Origin: Halosaccharopolyspora lacisalsi
GTDB taxonomy: Bacteria > Actinomycetota > Actinomycetes > Mycobacteriales > Pseudonocardiaceae
DNA: 64,000 nt
Reading direction: 5' to 3'
Assembly: GCF_014137975.1 (NCBI RefSeq)
Contig: NZ_JACGWZ010000001.1
Span: 1,054,001 to 1,118,000, forward strand
The notes below the pieces were generated by a model. That model was not told the DNA's origin and did no database searches. It was given only the letters and a program-made list of their open reading frames with translations. Every line of letters starts with the position of its first letter. Within the stretch, counting starts at the first letter, position 1. Positions 28,333 to 37,126 of this stretch are shown piece after piece. The position numbers were made by a program, and so were the translations under genes.

Positions 28333-29739
28333 TCAGGAGCGGGCCTGACCGGGTGCTTCCTCCTTCGGCGTCGCGTGCAGTTCGGTTTCCAGCCCTTCGA
28401 GGCTGCGTCCACTGGTCTCCGGAACGAGGTGGTGGACGAAGAACAGCGACACGACGCCGAACGCGGCGAAGACGAGCATGGACAAGCCCTGGCCGATCAC
28501 GGCGAGCACGACCGGGAAGGCCAGTGAGACGACGAAGTTGGCCGCCCAGTTGCCGCAGGTGGCCAACCCCTCGGCGGGACCACGGATGCGCAGCGGGAAC
28601 AGCTCGGGAAGCATCACCCAGACGATCGGTCCCCAGGTGGCGCCGAAGGAGGCGATGTAGGTGGCCAGGCACACGATGGTGATCACGGCGACCGTCGAGC
28701 CCGAGGCACCGACGATCAGCGTCAGAATCCCCAGGACCCCGAGGCTCAGGCTCATGCCGGTACTGCCAGCCAGCAGCAGGCGCTTCCGGCCGATCCGGTC
28801 GGTGTAGCGGACCGCGACCAGGGTGAACAGCAACATGACCGCGCCGATGCCGACCTGCGCCGCGATCGAGGCGGCCTCGCCCATGCCGAGCTGGGTCAGC
28901 GTCGTCGGGGCGTAGTAGATGATGGTGTTGATGCCGACGAACTGCTGAAGCACGGCCAACCCGAGGCCGATGGTCAGGGCGGGGCGAATCCAGGGGGACG
29001 TCAGGTCCCGCCAGCCGGCCTCCTCGCGAGCCTGCCGTTCGGCGGCCTCGATCTCCTCGAACGCCTCGTCGATCTCCTCGGGGGCTCGGGTGCGCTCCAG
29101 GACCTCCCGGGCCTCATCCATCCGGTTGCGACTGGCCAACCAGCGGGGCGTCTCCGGCATGAACAGCATCCCGACGAACAGCGCCACCGCGGGGATCACG
29201 CCGAGACCGAGCATCCAGCGCCAGGCCTCCCAGGGAGCCAGGGCGTAGTCGACGACGTAGGCCAGCAGGATGCCCGTCGTGATCAGCAGCTGGTTCAGCG
29301 AGGTCAGCGTCCCCCGAATGCGGGTGGGGGAGATCTCGGCGATGTACATCGGCACGATGACTGAGGCCAGGCCGACACCGATGCCGATCACGAACCGCGA
29401 GGCGACGAGGGTCAGGACATCGGGGCTGAACGCGGCCCCCAGCGATCCCACGGCGAACACGCACGCCGCGATCAGCGTCATCACCCGCCGCCCCAGCCGG
29501 GCGGCCAGGCTGCCGCTGATCAACGCTCCGACCATGGCGCCGACGAGCAGCCCGCTGGTGACGAGTCCCTGCAGGAAGGCGTTGTCCTCGATGCCCAGCG
29601 GGCCCTTGAGGTACAGCAGCGCTCCGGAGATCACTCCGGTGTCGTAGCCGAACAGCAGCGCCCCGATCGCGCACACCGTCGCGGCCAGATACACCGAGCG
29701 CCCACTGCGTGGCCGTCTCGGCTGATTCGTGTTGGTCAC
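28333..29739 (-). CDS. Sugar porter family MFS transporter
   Basis: 468 aa, twelve transmembrane segments. Family signatures include GYDTGVISGALLYLK in helix 1, GRRVMTL in loop 2-3, RFVIGIGVGLASVIVPMYIAEISPTRIRGTL, the PETPRWL loop after helix 6, the sugar-binding QQFVGINTIIYYAP in helix 7 and VPETSGRSLE at the C-terminus. This is the XylE/AraE/GalP proton-symport type. Its link to a xylosidase and position near xylAB suggest xylose or arabinose uptake, not shown directly. Confidence 0.88.
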   Translation of the reverse strand: MTNTNQPRRPRSGRSVYLAATVCAIGALLFGYDTGVISGALLYLKGPLGIEDNAFLQGLVTSGLLVGAMVGALISGSLAARLGRRVMTLIAACVFAVGSLGAAFSPDVLTLVASRFVIGIGVGLASVIVPMYIAEISPTRIRGTLTSLNQLLITTGILLAYVVDYALAPWEAWRWMLGLGVIPAVALFVGMLFMPETPRWLASRNRMDEAREVLERTRAPEEIDEAFEEIEAAERQAREEAGWRDLTSPWIRPALTIGLGLAVLQQFVGINTIIYYAPTTLTQLGMGEAASIAAQVGIGAVMLLFTLVAVRYTDRIGRKRLLLAGSTGMSLSLGVLGILTLIVGASGSTVAVITIVCLATYIASFGATWGPIVWVMLPELFPLRIRGPAEGLATCGNWAANFVVSLAFPVVLAVIGQGLSMLVFAAFGVVSLFFVHHLVPETSGRSLEGLETELHATPKEEAPGQARS

Positions 29740-29897
29740 TTCGGACTCCTTCGAGACTCAGGCGGAATGGTTGTTCGTCGTGCGGTCACGGGCGGCTGCT
29801 GCCGCGATCCCGTGGCCCCCGTCGGGAGGCTCGCGCGCGGTTCCGGTGCTTCGAAGCGGTCGAGCTCGCCGTACCAGCGGTCGACGCGGTCGGTGAG

Positions 29898-31412
29898 TCA
29901 CGTCGATACCGGCGGGCCCTTTTCCGGGGTGTTCTCCGGAGATCGCCGCGTTCGACCGGCCAGGGCGTCGCAGATCTCGGTGGCCGCGGGCGGGGCGTCC
30001 CGGCGGATCGCCCCGACCGCGACGAACACCAGCATCGACACCAGGACCGGCGAGGCCACGGTGATCGCCTCGCTCATCGACCACGCGTACTTGGTCAGGC
30101 CGTAGGTGATCAGTCCGGCGGCCCACGAGGTCAGCGCGGCTGTGGGGCCGATGTGGCGGAACGGGCGCAGCATTCCCAGCATCAACGGGATCGAGATCGG
30201 TCCGATGAGCGCTCCGACCCAGGTCAGGATGATGCCGAGCACGCCACCGAGCGCCTCGGCGTTGACGGCGATGACCACGCTGAGGAACACGAACACCACC
30301 GTCAGCACGCGGCCGGCCAGCAGGCCCTGCCGGTCGGTGAAGCGCGCGGCACGGTGCGAGATCTTCGGCAGCACGTCACGGGTCATGACCGCCGAGATCG
30401 CGGTGGCGTCGGAGGCGGCCATGGCCATGGTGTGGGAGAAGAACCCGACCAGGACCAGCCCGAGCAGCCCCGAGGGCAGGAACTCCAGAGCCATCCGGGC
30501 GTAGGCGTCCTCGGAGTTCGCCACGTCCACCAGCAGTGGCGCGGCGAACATCGGCAGCATGAGCACCAGCGGCCACACCAGGTAGAGCGCACTGGACAGC
30601 AGGGCGGTCCGGCGAGCTTCGATCGTGCTGCGGGTGGCGATGTAGCGCTGGGCCAGGTTCCACATGCCGCCGTTGTATTCGAAGGTCTTGACCAGCATGT
30701 ACACCAGCACGAAGTAGCCCGGGTAGGAGCTGGTGGTCGGGCTGGTGTGCCCCTCGGGCAGCGCCTCCCAGAACGTGACGTAGTTCAGACCGATGTCGGA
30801 CAGCGCGGTGCCGACCACGGCGAGCATGGCGAAGGCGGCCACGGCCTGGATCACGAACTGGCCGAGTTCGGTCAGCGCGTCCGCCCACAGGCCACCCGCG
30901 GTGCAGTAGACCAGGGTGACCGCCGCGGTGGTGACGATGCCCCACACCAGGGGAATCCCGGCGAACTCGGTCATCAGCAGGGCCACCGCCGACCACTTCG
31001 CCGCCACGTCGAAAACCTTCAGCGTCGACCCGCTCCAGGCCAGCACCTGCTGCGTGCTGACGTTGAACCGGCGGGCGAGGTACTCCAGAGGGGAGGCGAT
31101 GTCGTAGTGCACGCGCAACCTGTTCCACTTCGGAGCGAACAGGAAGGCTCCGATCCCGGTGCCGATCGCCAGCGGGAACAGGAACACCACGTACGAGACG
31201 ATGCCCTGGTCGTAGGCCACCCCGGCGTAGGCCACGAAGATGACGGCGCTGTACCCGGACATGTGGTGCGAGATCCCGGCCAGCCACCAGGGCATCCGGC
31301 CGCCGGTGGTGAAGAAGTCCGCCGCGTCGGAGACCTGGCGGTGCGACCACACGCCGATGACGAGCATCACCAGGAGATAACCGGCTATGACCGCCCAGTC
31401 GAGTGCGTGCAT
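29898..31412 (-). CDS. Sodium:solute symporter
   Basis: 504 aa from ATG 31412 (GGGAAGGG ribosome site); a much longer open frame continues upstream but is antisense to uxaC. It is an SLC5-like protein with about 13-14 hydrophobic segments, opening with LDWAVIAGYLLVMLVIGVWSHRQVSDAADFFTTGGRMPWWLAGISHHMSGYSAV as in SSS family members. The gene lies 76 bp after glucuronate isomerase on the same strand, so uronate or another hemicellulose sugar acid is a plausible cargo. It is followed by the sugar porter gene. Confidence 0.82.
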   Translation of the reverse strand: MHALDWAVIAGYLLVMLVIGVWSHRQVSDAADFFTTGGRMPWWLAGISHHMSGYSAVIFVAYAGVAYDQGIVSYVVFLFPLAIGTGIGAFLFAPKWNRLRVHYDIASPLEYLARRFNVSTQQVLAWSGSTLKVFDVAAKWSAVALLMTEFAGIPLVWGIVTTAAVTLVYCTAGGLWADALTELGQFVIQAVAAFAMLAVVGTALSDIGLNYVTFWEALPEGHTSPTTSSYPGYFVLVYMLVKTFEYNGGMWNLAQRYIATRSTIEARRTALLSSALYLVWPLVLMLPMFAAPLLVDVANSEDAYARMALEFLPSGLLGLVLVGFFSHTMAMAASDATAISAVMTRDVLPKISHRAARFTDRQGLLAGRVLTVVFVFLSVVIAVNAEALGGVLGIILTWVGALIGPISIPLMLGMLRPFRHIGPTAALTSWAAGLITYGLTKYAWSMSEAITVASPVLVSMLVFVAVGAIRRDAPPAATEICDALAGRTRRSPENTPEKGPPVST

Positions 31413-31488
31413 GTTCCCTTCCCTTCCGCACGCGGTCGTGAGAGGTCCCGCGTGCGGTGTCGGCGCTGCGAGCGTCGATTCCCGGCCG

Positions 31489-32910
31489 TTACAGCCGGAA
31501 TGCCTCGCGCGGTTGGCGAACGACGAGGTCGTGCAGTACCTCCGCCGCCGCGTCCTCGTCGATGAGGTGTTCGGCGACCAGCCCGGCCAGGTGGGCCGCG
31601 TCGACCCGCCGTGCCGTGTCGTGCCGGGCCGGGATCGAGCAGAATCCACGAGTGTCGTCGATGAATCCCGAGGTGCGGTGGAATCCGGCGGTCTCGGTGA
31701 CCGCGTCGCGGAATCGGCGCATCGCCCGTGGCGCGTCCAGGAACCACCACGGAGCGCCGAGGTAGACGGACGGGTAGAAACCGGCCAGCGGAGCGAGTTC
31801 CCGGGAGAACACCGTCTCGTCGAGCGTGAACACCACGGTCCGGAACCGGGGGTGCGTGCCGAAGCGCTCCAGCATCGGCCGCAGGGACCGGGTGAACTCC
31901 GCGGCGAGCGGAATGTCGTGGCCGGTGTCGGGACCGTACCGGCGCAGGGTCTCGGGATGGTGGTTGCGCCCGCTGCCGGTGTGCAGCGCCAGCACCATGC
32001 CGTCCTCACTGGACATGCGGGCCATTTCGCCCAGCAGGTGCCGCGAGAGCGTCGCCGCTTCCTCCGTGTCAGCGGTTCCGGCGCGCGCCGCGTCGAACAG
32101 CCGGGACGCTTCGGCTTCGTCCAGGAACTCCATGCGCGCGTCCGGGGCGCTGTGGTCGGTCGTCGTCGCCCCGTTCTCCCGGAAGAACTCGCGACGGGAC
32201 TCCAGCGCTCGGAGCGTTCCGCGGTAGTCACCGGTGTCGATCCCGCCGGCGGCGGCGAGCCGGTCGAGGGCGCGCGGCCATTCCGGGTTCGTCGCGTCGA
32301 GGTAGGAGTCCGGCCGGAAGGTCGGGACCACGCGGCCGTGCCACGTGGGGTCCTCCGCGAGAGCCCGGTGATGCCGGAGGTCGTCGGCCGGGTCGTCGGT
32401 GGTGGCGAGCACTTCGATGCCGAAGGACTCGTACAGGGCGCGGGGGGACAGTCCGGGTTCGGCCAGCTTGGCGACCAGTTCGTCGTACAGCGCGTCGGCG
32501 TTGTCCGCCGACGGTTGCACGGTCACGCCCAGCACGTCGTGGAGTTCGGCTTCCAGCCATTGGCGTGAAGCCGTTCCCAGGAAGAAGTGCCAGTGCGAGC
32601 AGAACCGTCGCCACACCTCGCGCGGCGCGGCGGTTTCGGTGCCGTCGCGGTCGGCCAGTCCCAGCTCGGACATGGTGACGCCGTGCGCGTGCAGCAGCCG
32701 GGTCACGTAGTGGTCCGGCGTGACCAGCAACGTGGCCGGGTCGCCGAACGGCTGGTCGCGGTCCAGCAGCGCCGCGTCGATGTGGCTGTGCGGGCTGATG
32801 ATCGGCAGGTCGCGGACCGCCTCGTGCAGCCGCCGCGCGATGGCGCGTTGCTCGGGTTCGGCGGGGAAGAGCCGGTCCGGATGCGGCCGGAGGGGCTTGT
32901 TCCCGGACAT
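31489..32910 (-). CDS. uxaC: Glucuronate isomerase
   Basis: 473 aa from ATG 32910, the normal UxaC length; an ATG at 32982 or 33048 would add residues without homology. It interconverts D-glucuronate and D-fructuronate, or galacturonate and tagaturonate. Recognisable blocks are LHPDRLFPAEP-like opening (RPHPDRLFPAEPEQRAIARRL), LPIISPHSHIDAALL with the metal-site HxH, RFCSHWHFFLGTASRQWLEAEL, EVLATTDDPADDL and VFTLDETVFSRELAPLAGFYPSVYLGAPWWFLDAP near the end. Substrate could come from the GH115 glucuronidase downstream. No uxuA or uxuB is nearby. Confidence 0.9.
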   Translation of the reverse strand: MSGNKPLRPHPDRLFPAEPEQRAIARRLHEAVRDLPIISPHSHIDAALLDRDQPFGDPATLLVTPDHYVTRLLHAHGVTMSELGLADRDGTETAAPREVWRRFCSHWHFFLGTASRQWLEAELHDVLGVTVQPSADNADALYDELVAKLAEPGLSPRALYESFGIEVLATTDDPADDLRHHRALAEDPTWHGRVVPTFRPDSYLDATNPEWPRALDRLAAAGGIDTGDYRGTLRALESRREFFRENGATTTDHSAPDARMEFLDEAEASRLFDAARAGTADTEEAATLSRHLLGEMARMSSEDGMVLALHTGSGRNHHPETLRRYGPDTGHDIPLAAEFTRSLRPMLERFGTHPRFRTVVFTLDETVFSRELAPLAGFYPSVYLGAPWWFLDAPRAMRRFRDAVTETAGFHRTSGFIDDTRGFCSIPARHDTARRVDAAHLAGLVAEHLIDEDAAAEVLHDLVVRQPREAFRL

Positions 32911-33027
32911 GGCCCGCGACGCTCCGGAACGAACGGTGGGGTCTGCCTCGGACCGCGCGGCCGGGCTGGTGGTGTGAGCCATGCCGGGAAGGATCGGACG
33001 CGAAAGTGACCCCGACAACAGTTTGCC

Positions 33028-33033
33028 ATTATG
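33028..33033 (-). promoter_or_regulatory. Putative -10 box of uxaC
   Basis: CATAAT on the minus strand (5/6 match to TATAAT) lies within a direct repeat ATGGCA-CATA-ATGGCA about 115 bases before the uxaC ATG. GTGACC and GGTCAC arms flank it at about 33 bp distance. The -35 is poor, so activation by a regulator is possible. Confidence 0.3.
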
Positions 33034-33177
33034 TGCCATCGCGGTCACGGAAGAGGCGCTACGCCGTTACCGGCGCGGCGGAGCGAATCACCTCCGGTGG
33101 CGCGGGTCCGGCCGTGGCGGGCAGGGAACACCCGTCTCCGAGTCTGCCACGAACTCGAGTGGTGCGGTCCTGATCCA

Positions 33178-33220
33178 CCGGATCGGCCGCCGCGGTCGAC
33201 GACCGCGGCGGCCGATCCGG
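33178..33220 (-). terminator. Terminator of the arsR-acr3-arsC operon
   Basis: Perfect 20-bp inverted repeat (arms 33178-33197 and 33201-33220) with a 3-nt loop, 12 bp past the arsC stop. No T-run follows. Confidence 0.8.
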
Positions 33221-33232
33221 CTCGAGGCTCGA

Positions 33233-33637
33233 TCAGTCGGTGAGAGCCAGTTCGGTCAGCAGCGCCCGCACCCGGCGGTCGATCTCGTCGCGGATCGGGC
33301 GGACCTGGTCGACGGGCTTTCCGGCGGGGTCGTCGAGCTGCCAGTCGAGGTAGCGCTTGCCGGGAAAGACCGGGCACGCGTCGCCGCAGCCCATGGTGAC
33401 GACCACGTCGGAGGCCTCCACCGACGCGGTGTCGAGCTTGGTGGGAGACTCCCGGCTCAGATCGAGGTCGAGCTCGGCCATGACCTCGACCACGGCCGGG
33501 TTGATCTCCTCGGCCGGGGTGGATCCGGCCGAGCGCACGGTCACTCGGCCTCCGGCGTGGTGAGCCAGCAGGGCGGCGGCCATCTGGGACCGGCCGGCGT
33601 TGTGCACGCAAACGAAGAGCACTTCCGGGCTGGACAC
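33233..33637 (-). CDS. arsC: Arsenate reductase, LMW-phosphatase (mycothiol) type
   Basis: 134 aa from GTG 33637, chosen because of AAGGAGAG upstream; an ATG at 33679 adds 14 residues. The active-site loop is Cys10-X5-Arg16 in VCVHNAGRSQMA, followed by the Asp general acid region near KRYLDWQLDDPAGK. This low-molecular-weight phosphatase fold is the actinobacterial ArsC that reduces arsenate to arsenite with mycothiol. Last gene of arsR-acr3-arsC. Confidence 0.88.
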   Translation of the reverse strand: MSSPEVLFVCVHNAGRSQMAAALLAHHAGGRVTVRSAGSTPAEEINPAVVEVMAELDLDLSRESPTKLDTASVEASDVVVTMGCGDACPVFPGKRYLDWQLDDPAGKPVDQVRPIRDEIDRRVRALLTELALTD

Positions 33638-33692
33638 GCGGTCTCTCTCCTTGGGTTCTCGTCGGGCAGCGTTCATCACGTGCTCGGACGCA

Positions 33693-34808
33693 TCATGGGC
33701 GCGGGGCGTGCTCGGTGTGTCGGGTCGAGGTGAACCACCGCCGGGCGGCCAGGGAGACGTAGACCAGCGCCACGAGGACGGGGACTTCGATGAGGGGACC
33801 CACGACCCCGGCCAGGGCTTGGCCGCTGGTGACGCCGAAGGTGGCGATGGCCACGGCGATGGCCAGTTCGAAGTTGTTGCCCGCGGCGGTGAACGCCAGC
33901 GTCGCCGAGCGGTCGTACGGCAGGCCGAGGCCCTTGCCGAGGGCGAACGAACCGGCCCACATGATCGTGAAGTAGGCCAGCAGCGGCAGCGCGATGCGGG
34001 CCACGTCGAGCGGCCGGCTGGTGATGGCCTCGCCCTGGAGGGCGAACAGCACGACGATGGTGAACAGCAGCCCGGCCGGTGCCAGCGGGCCGACCTTGGG
34101 CAGGAACCGGGCCTCGTACCACTGACGTCCCCTGCCGCGCTCGCCGAACCGGCGGGACAGGTAGCCGGCCAGCAGCGGGATGCCGAGGAAGATCAGTACG
34201 GACCGGGCGATGGACCAGGCCGAGACGTCCAGGCCGACGGTGTCCAGCCCGAGCCAGCCGGGCAGCGCCGACAGGTAGAACCAGCCGAGTCCGGCGAAGG
34301 CGATCACCTGGAACACCGAGTTCAACGCCACCAGCACGGCGGCGGCCTCGCGATCACCGCAGGCCAGGTCGTTCCAGATGATGACCATGGCGATGCAGCG
34401 CGCCAGCCCGACGATGATCAGCCCGGTGCGGTACTCGGGCAGGTCCGGCAGGAGGGTCCAGGCCAGCGCGAACATCACCGCGGGGCCCACCAGCCAGTTG
34501 ATCACCAGTGAGGACACCAGCAGCCGCTTGTCGCCGGTGACGGTGTCCAGCCGGTCGTAGCGCACCTTGGCCAGCACCGGGTACATCATCACCAGCAGGC
34601 CGATGAAGATCGGCAGGGAGACCCCGGAGGTCACGTGCAGCGAGTTCAGCGCCGTGTTCATGCCGGGCACGAACCGCCCCAGCAACAGCCCGGCGATCAT
34701 GGCCGCGCCGATCCAGACCGGCAGGAACCGGTCCAGCAGGGACAGCTTGCCCACCACCGAGCTCTCGGCGGTGCCGGCCGACTCGGTCCGCGTCTCGGTC
34801 CGACTCAT
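33693..34808 (-). CDS. arsB: Arsenite efflux permease Acr3
   Basis: 371 aa from ATG 34808, which overlaps the arsR stop as ATGA. About ten transmembrane helices of the BART superfamily. The Acr3 signature with the conserved cysteine in LARCIAMVIIWNDLACGDREAAAVLVALNS is at about 115-145, and FTAAGNNFELAIAVAIATFG is near the C-terminus. It exports arsenite as an anion with proton exchange, and works with ArsC in the same operon. Confidence 0.9.
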   Translation of the reverse strand: MSRTETRTESAGTAESSVVGKLSLLDRFLPVWIGAAMIAGLLLGRFVPGMNTALNSLHVTSGVSLPIFIGLLVMMYPVLAKVRYDRLDTVTGDKRLLVSSLVINWLVGPAVMFALAWTLLPDLPEYRTGLIIVGLARCIAMVIIWNDLACGDREAAAVLVALNSVFQVIAFAGLGWFYLSALPGWLGLDTVGLDVSAWSIARSVLIFLGIPLLAGYLSRRFGERGRGRQWYEARFLPKVGPLAPAGLLFTIVVLFALQGEAITSRPLDVARIALPLLAYFTIMWAGSFALGKGLGLPYDRSATLAFTAAGNNFELAIAVAIATFGVTSGQALAGVVGPLIEVPVLVALVYVSLAARRWFTSTRHTEHAPRP

Positions 34809-35173
34809 GACGACACCACCGATTCCTCGGCCGGAACCAGCACCTCGGACAGCACCGCCAGCATCTCGGTGCGCACCCGGTAGTAGATCCACGTGCCCCG
34901 GCGCTCACCGGTGATCACTCCGGCCTCGCGCAGCACCTTGAGGTGGTGCGAGATCGTCGGCCCGGACAGCTCGAACGCCCCGGTCAGATCGCACACGCAC
35001 GCCTCACCACCGGCGTGCGAGGCGATCAGCGACAACAGCCGCAGCCGCACCGGCTCGCCGATGGCCTTGAACGCCCGCGCCAGCTCCCCGGACTGCTCGG
35101 CGCTCAACGGTTGACGCATCAGCGGTGAGCAACACAGCTCCCGCTCGTCACCGGATTCCTGCTGATTCGACAT
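34805..35173 (-). CDS. arsR: ArsR family arsenic-responsive repressor
   Basis: 122 aa from ATG 35173 with a winged HTH (about 30-100, CDLTGAFELSGPTISHHLKVLREAGVI). Cysteines occur in ELCCSP near residue 14 and in EACVCDL beside the recognition helix, so As(III) could be bound by Cys residues of both regions. It would repress both its own operon and the divergent arsI gene through the 84-bp shared region. Confidence 0.88.
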   Translation of the reverse strand: MSNQQESGDERELCCSPLMRQPLSAEQSGELARAFKAIGEPVRLRLLSLIASHAGGEACVCDLTGAFELSGPTISHHLKVLREAGVITGERRGTWIYYRVRTEMLAVLSEVLVPAEESVVSS

Positions 35174-35257
35174 AACTCTATATTGACATCCGTCTATCCA
35201 GGGAACAAACTTGACCCCGTCCGTTGTTTCGACAAACATCTAGACAGGGGGTCCGGG
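35174..35257. promoter_or_regulatory. Divergent ars control region
   Basis: AT-rich relative to flanks. Plus strand has TTGACA at 35183-35188. Minus strand has CAATAT (35185-35180) placed so that a transcript could start at or near the arsR ATG, suggesting a leaderless mRNA. Imperfectly related motifs GACATCCGTCTAT (35185-35197) and AACATCTAGACAG (35235-35247) may be ArsR sites. Confidence 0.45.
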
Positions 35258-35698
35258 ATGTCCCGCACACAACTCGCCCTTCGCGTGGGCGACCTGCAGG
35301 GCTCGATCGACTTCTACACCAAGCTGCTCGGCGTCGAGCCGGCCAAGCTCCGGCCCGGTTACGCCAACTTCGCCGTGACCGATCCTCCGCTGAAGCTCGT
35401 CCTGCTGGAAGGTGAATCCGGTCAGGACACCGCGATGGACCACCTCGGCGTCGAGGTCGCCGAGACCGACGACGTGCACGCCGCCACCCGGCGGCTGTCC
35501 GAGCTCGGCCTGTTCACCCGGGTCGAGGACGACACCACCTGCTGCTACGCCACCCAGGACAAGGTCTGGGTCCAGGGACCCGGTCGTGAACCCTGGGAGG
35601 TCTACGCGATCACCGACGACTCGCCCTCCAGCGGGCAGGAAGGCCCCGCCGCCGAGCAGGTCGCGTGCTGCACCGACCAGGCCGAATCCGTCCGGTGA
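35258..35698 (+). CDS. arsI: ArsI/CadI family VOC metalloenzyme
   Basis: 146 aa, divergent from arsR. VOC fold with the opening LALRVGDLQGSIDFYTKLLG, the RPGYANFAVTDPPLKLVLLEG block, His62 (DHLGVEV), the vicinal cysteine pair Cys95-Cys96 in TTCCYATQDKVWVQGPG and a late Glu in GREPWEVY, with another Cys pair near the C-terminus. ArsI enzymes cleave the C-As bond of trivalent organoarsenicals; CadI of M. tuberculosis is cadmium-inducible. Residue 5 is Gln rather than the iron-ligand His of characterised ArsI, as in the CadI branch, so lyase activity is uncertain. Ends at a strong terminator. Confidence 0.85.
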   Translation: MSRTQLALRVGDLQGSIDFYTKLLGVEPAKLRPGYANFAVTDPPLKLVLLEGESGQDTAMDHLGVEVAETDDVHAATRRLSELGLFTRVEDDTTCCYATQDKVWVQGPGREPWEVYAITDDSPSSGQEGPAAEQVACCTDQAESVR

Positions 35699-35786
35699 GC
35701 GCCTCGACGTGAAGACGTGGCCCCGTCCGCTCCGGGCGGGGACGAGCGCGGTGATGCGGTACCGGCCGGGTGCGTCCGCAGTGCCG

Positions 35787-35832
35787 GAGCTCACCGACCG
35801 CACCGCGGCGGTGCGGTCGGTGAGCTCTTTTT
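35787..35832 (+). terminator. Intrinsic terminator after arsI
   Basis: Perfect 18-bp or longer stem (arms beginning GAGCTCACCGACCGCACC at 35787), 5-nt loop, and TTTTT at 35828-35832. The clearest canonical terminator of the window. Confidence 0.9.
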
Positions 35833-35922
35833 CGCGCTCTCTTTCGCGAAGGCCGTGGTGGGCGGGCTCGGTGCGGAACGGGTGCGGAGAGGCCTCCCCT
35901 CTCGAGGAAAGCCTGGCCTTGG

Positions 35923-35941
35923 TTAGGGTAGGCAAACCTAG
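35923..35941 (+). promoter_or_regulatory. IdeR/DtxR iron box
   Basis: TTAGGGTAGGCAAACCTAG matches the 19-bp IdeR/DmdR consensus (TTAGGTTAGGCTAACCTAA) at 14 or more positions. It ends 15 bp before the siderophore-binding lipoprotein start and would repress it when iron is sufficient. Confidence 0.8.
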
Positions 35942-35956
35942 CAAGGAGGGAGCGTC

Positions 35957-36955
35957 ATGGGCGTGAGACGTCGTAGCGGGATGGTGCTGGGGGCACTGAT
36001 CAGCACCGTGATGGTGCTGGCGGGCTGTTCGAGCCCGGCCTCGCAGGAGCGGAGCGGAGACCCCGGAAGCGGTTCCTGGGATCCGGTGACCGTGTCCACC
36101 GCCTTCGGGGACGTGACGATCCCGGAGAAGCCGCAGCGGGTGGTCGCGCTCGGCTGGGGTGACGCTGAGGTAGCGTTGGCGCTCGGCGTGCGGCCGGTGG
36201 GTGCCGCGGACTGGCTCGGCGTCGGTGGTGACGGCCTCGGACCGTGGGTAGAGCGGCGATACGCGGGCGAGCCGCCGCCCATGCTGGGCACGATGCGCGT
36301 GGACATGGAGCGGTTGGCGGCGCTGAAGCCCGACCTGATCCTGGACACCAGGGCCAGCGGTGACCCGGCCCGCTACGAGCGGCTCACCGCTCTCGGCGTG
36401 CCGGTGGTGAGCATCCCGAAGGGCGCGGAGTCCTACGCGACCTCGTGGAAGGACCAGCTCGCTCTGATCGGCACAGCGCTCGGCGAGAAGGCCGAGGCGC
36501 GGCGCTTGCGCACGGAGCTGGAGACGAAGCTGCGGCAGGCCGCGCGGGCGAACCCGCAGTTCGCGGGGGCGACGACCGTGGTCGGTGCGCGCACCGCCAA
36601 CTCCTACAGCGCCTACGTCGAAGGCACCAGCCGCGTGAACTTCATGCGCGCCCTGGGGTTCCGCAACTCCCCGGCGGTGCAGCGGTTGTCCACCGGGAAG
36701 TTCTCGGTACCGATCTCGCGGGAACGGCTCGACCTGCTCGATGCCGATCTGACCGTGATGACGACGATCGGCGTGGGTACCGAGGTGCTGCGCGACGACC
36801 CGCTGTACCGGGCGGTGCCCTCGGTCGCGGCAGGTCACTCGGTCGTGCTGGAGGAGCCGGCTGTGAAGCAGGCGTTCGCCAGCGGCTCCGTGGTGGGGTT
36901 GTCGTGGGTGGTGGACCGGGTGGTGCCGATGTTCGCCGCCGCGATGAACCGCTGA
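35957..36955 (+). CDS. fecB: Iron-siderophore ABC transporter binding lipoprotein
   Basis: 332 aa. Signal peptide with a lipobox, MVLAGC, lipid-anchored at Cys24. Periplasmic-binding domain of the FecB/FepB type begins VTVSTAFGDVTIPEKPQRVVALGWGDAEVALALGVRPVGAA and has the long connecting helix with KPDLILDT. AAGGAGG lies seven bases before ATG 35957. Expression should be iron-repressed through the box just upstream. No permease or ATPase is adjacent, so it must use a transporter encoded elsewhere. Confidence 0.88.
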   Translation: MGVRRRSGMVLGALISTVMVLAGCSSPASQERSGDPGSGSWDPVTVSTAFGDVTIPEKPQRVVALGWGDAEVALALGVRPVGAADWLGVGGDGLGPWVERRYAGEPPPMLGTMRVDMERLAALKPDLILDTRASGDPARYERLTALGVPVVSIPKGAESYATSWKDQLALIGTALGEKAEARRLRTELETKLRQAARANPQFAGATTVVGARTANSYSAYVEGTSRVNFMRALGFRNSPAVQRLSTGKFSVPISRERLDLLDADLTVMTTIGVGTEVLRDDPLYRAVPSVAAGHSVVLEEPAVKQAFASGSVVGLSWVVDRVVPMFAAAMNR

Positions 36956-37126
36956 TCGACTCGTTCGGGGCCGCTCCGGTGGGCCGGCCGCGATGTCCGG
37001 ACTCGGCCGCCCGGGCGCGACCAGGGCGTTTTCGCGCACCGTTCCGGCGCTGTTCGTGTGATCGCGAGAGCGCGCGGCTGTGTACGATCAAGCGAGAACT
37101 TCCGAGCGCGGTGGAACAGGACGACG

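Noticed and set aside
29898-32231. A 777-residue continuous frame combining the symporter with upstream residues
   Set aside because: The upstream part is antisense to uxaC and Ser/Thr/Arg-rich; the ATG at 31412 with a good ribosome site gives the proper symporter start.
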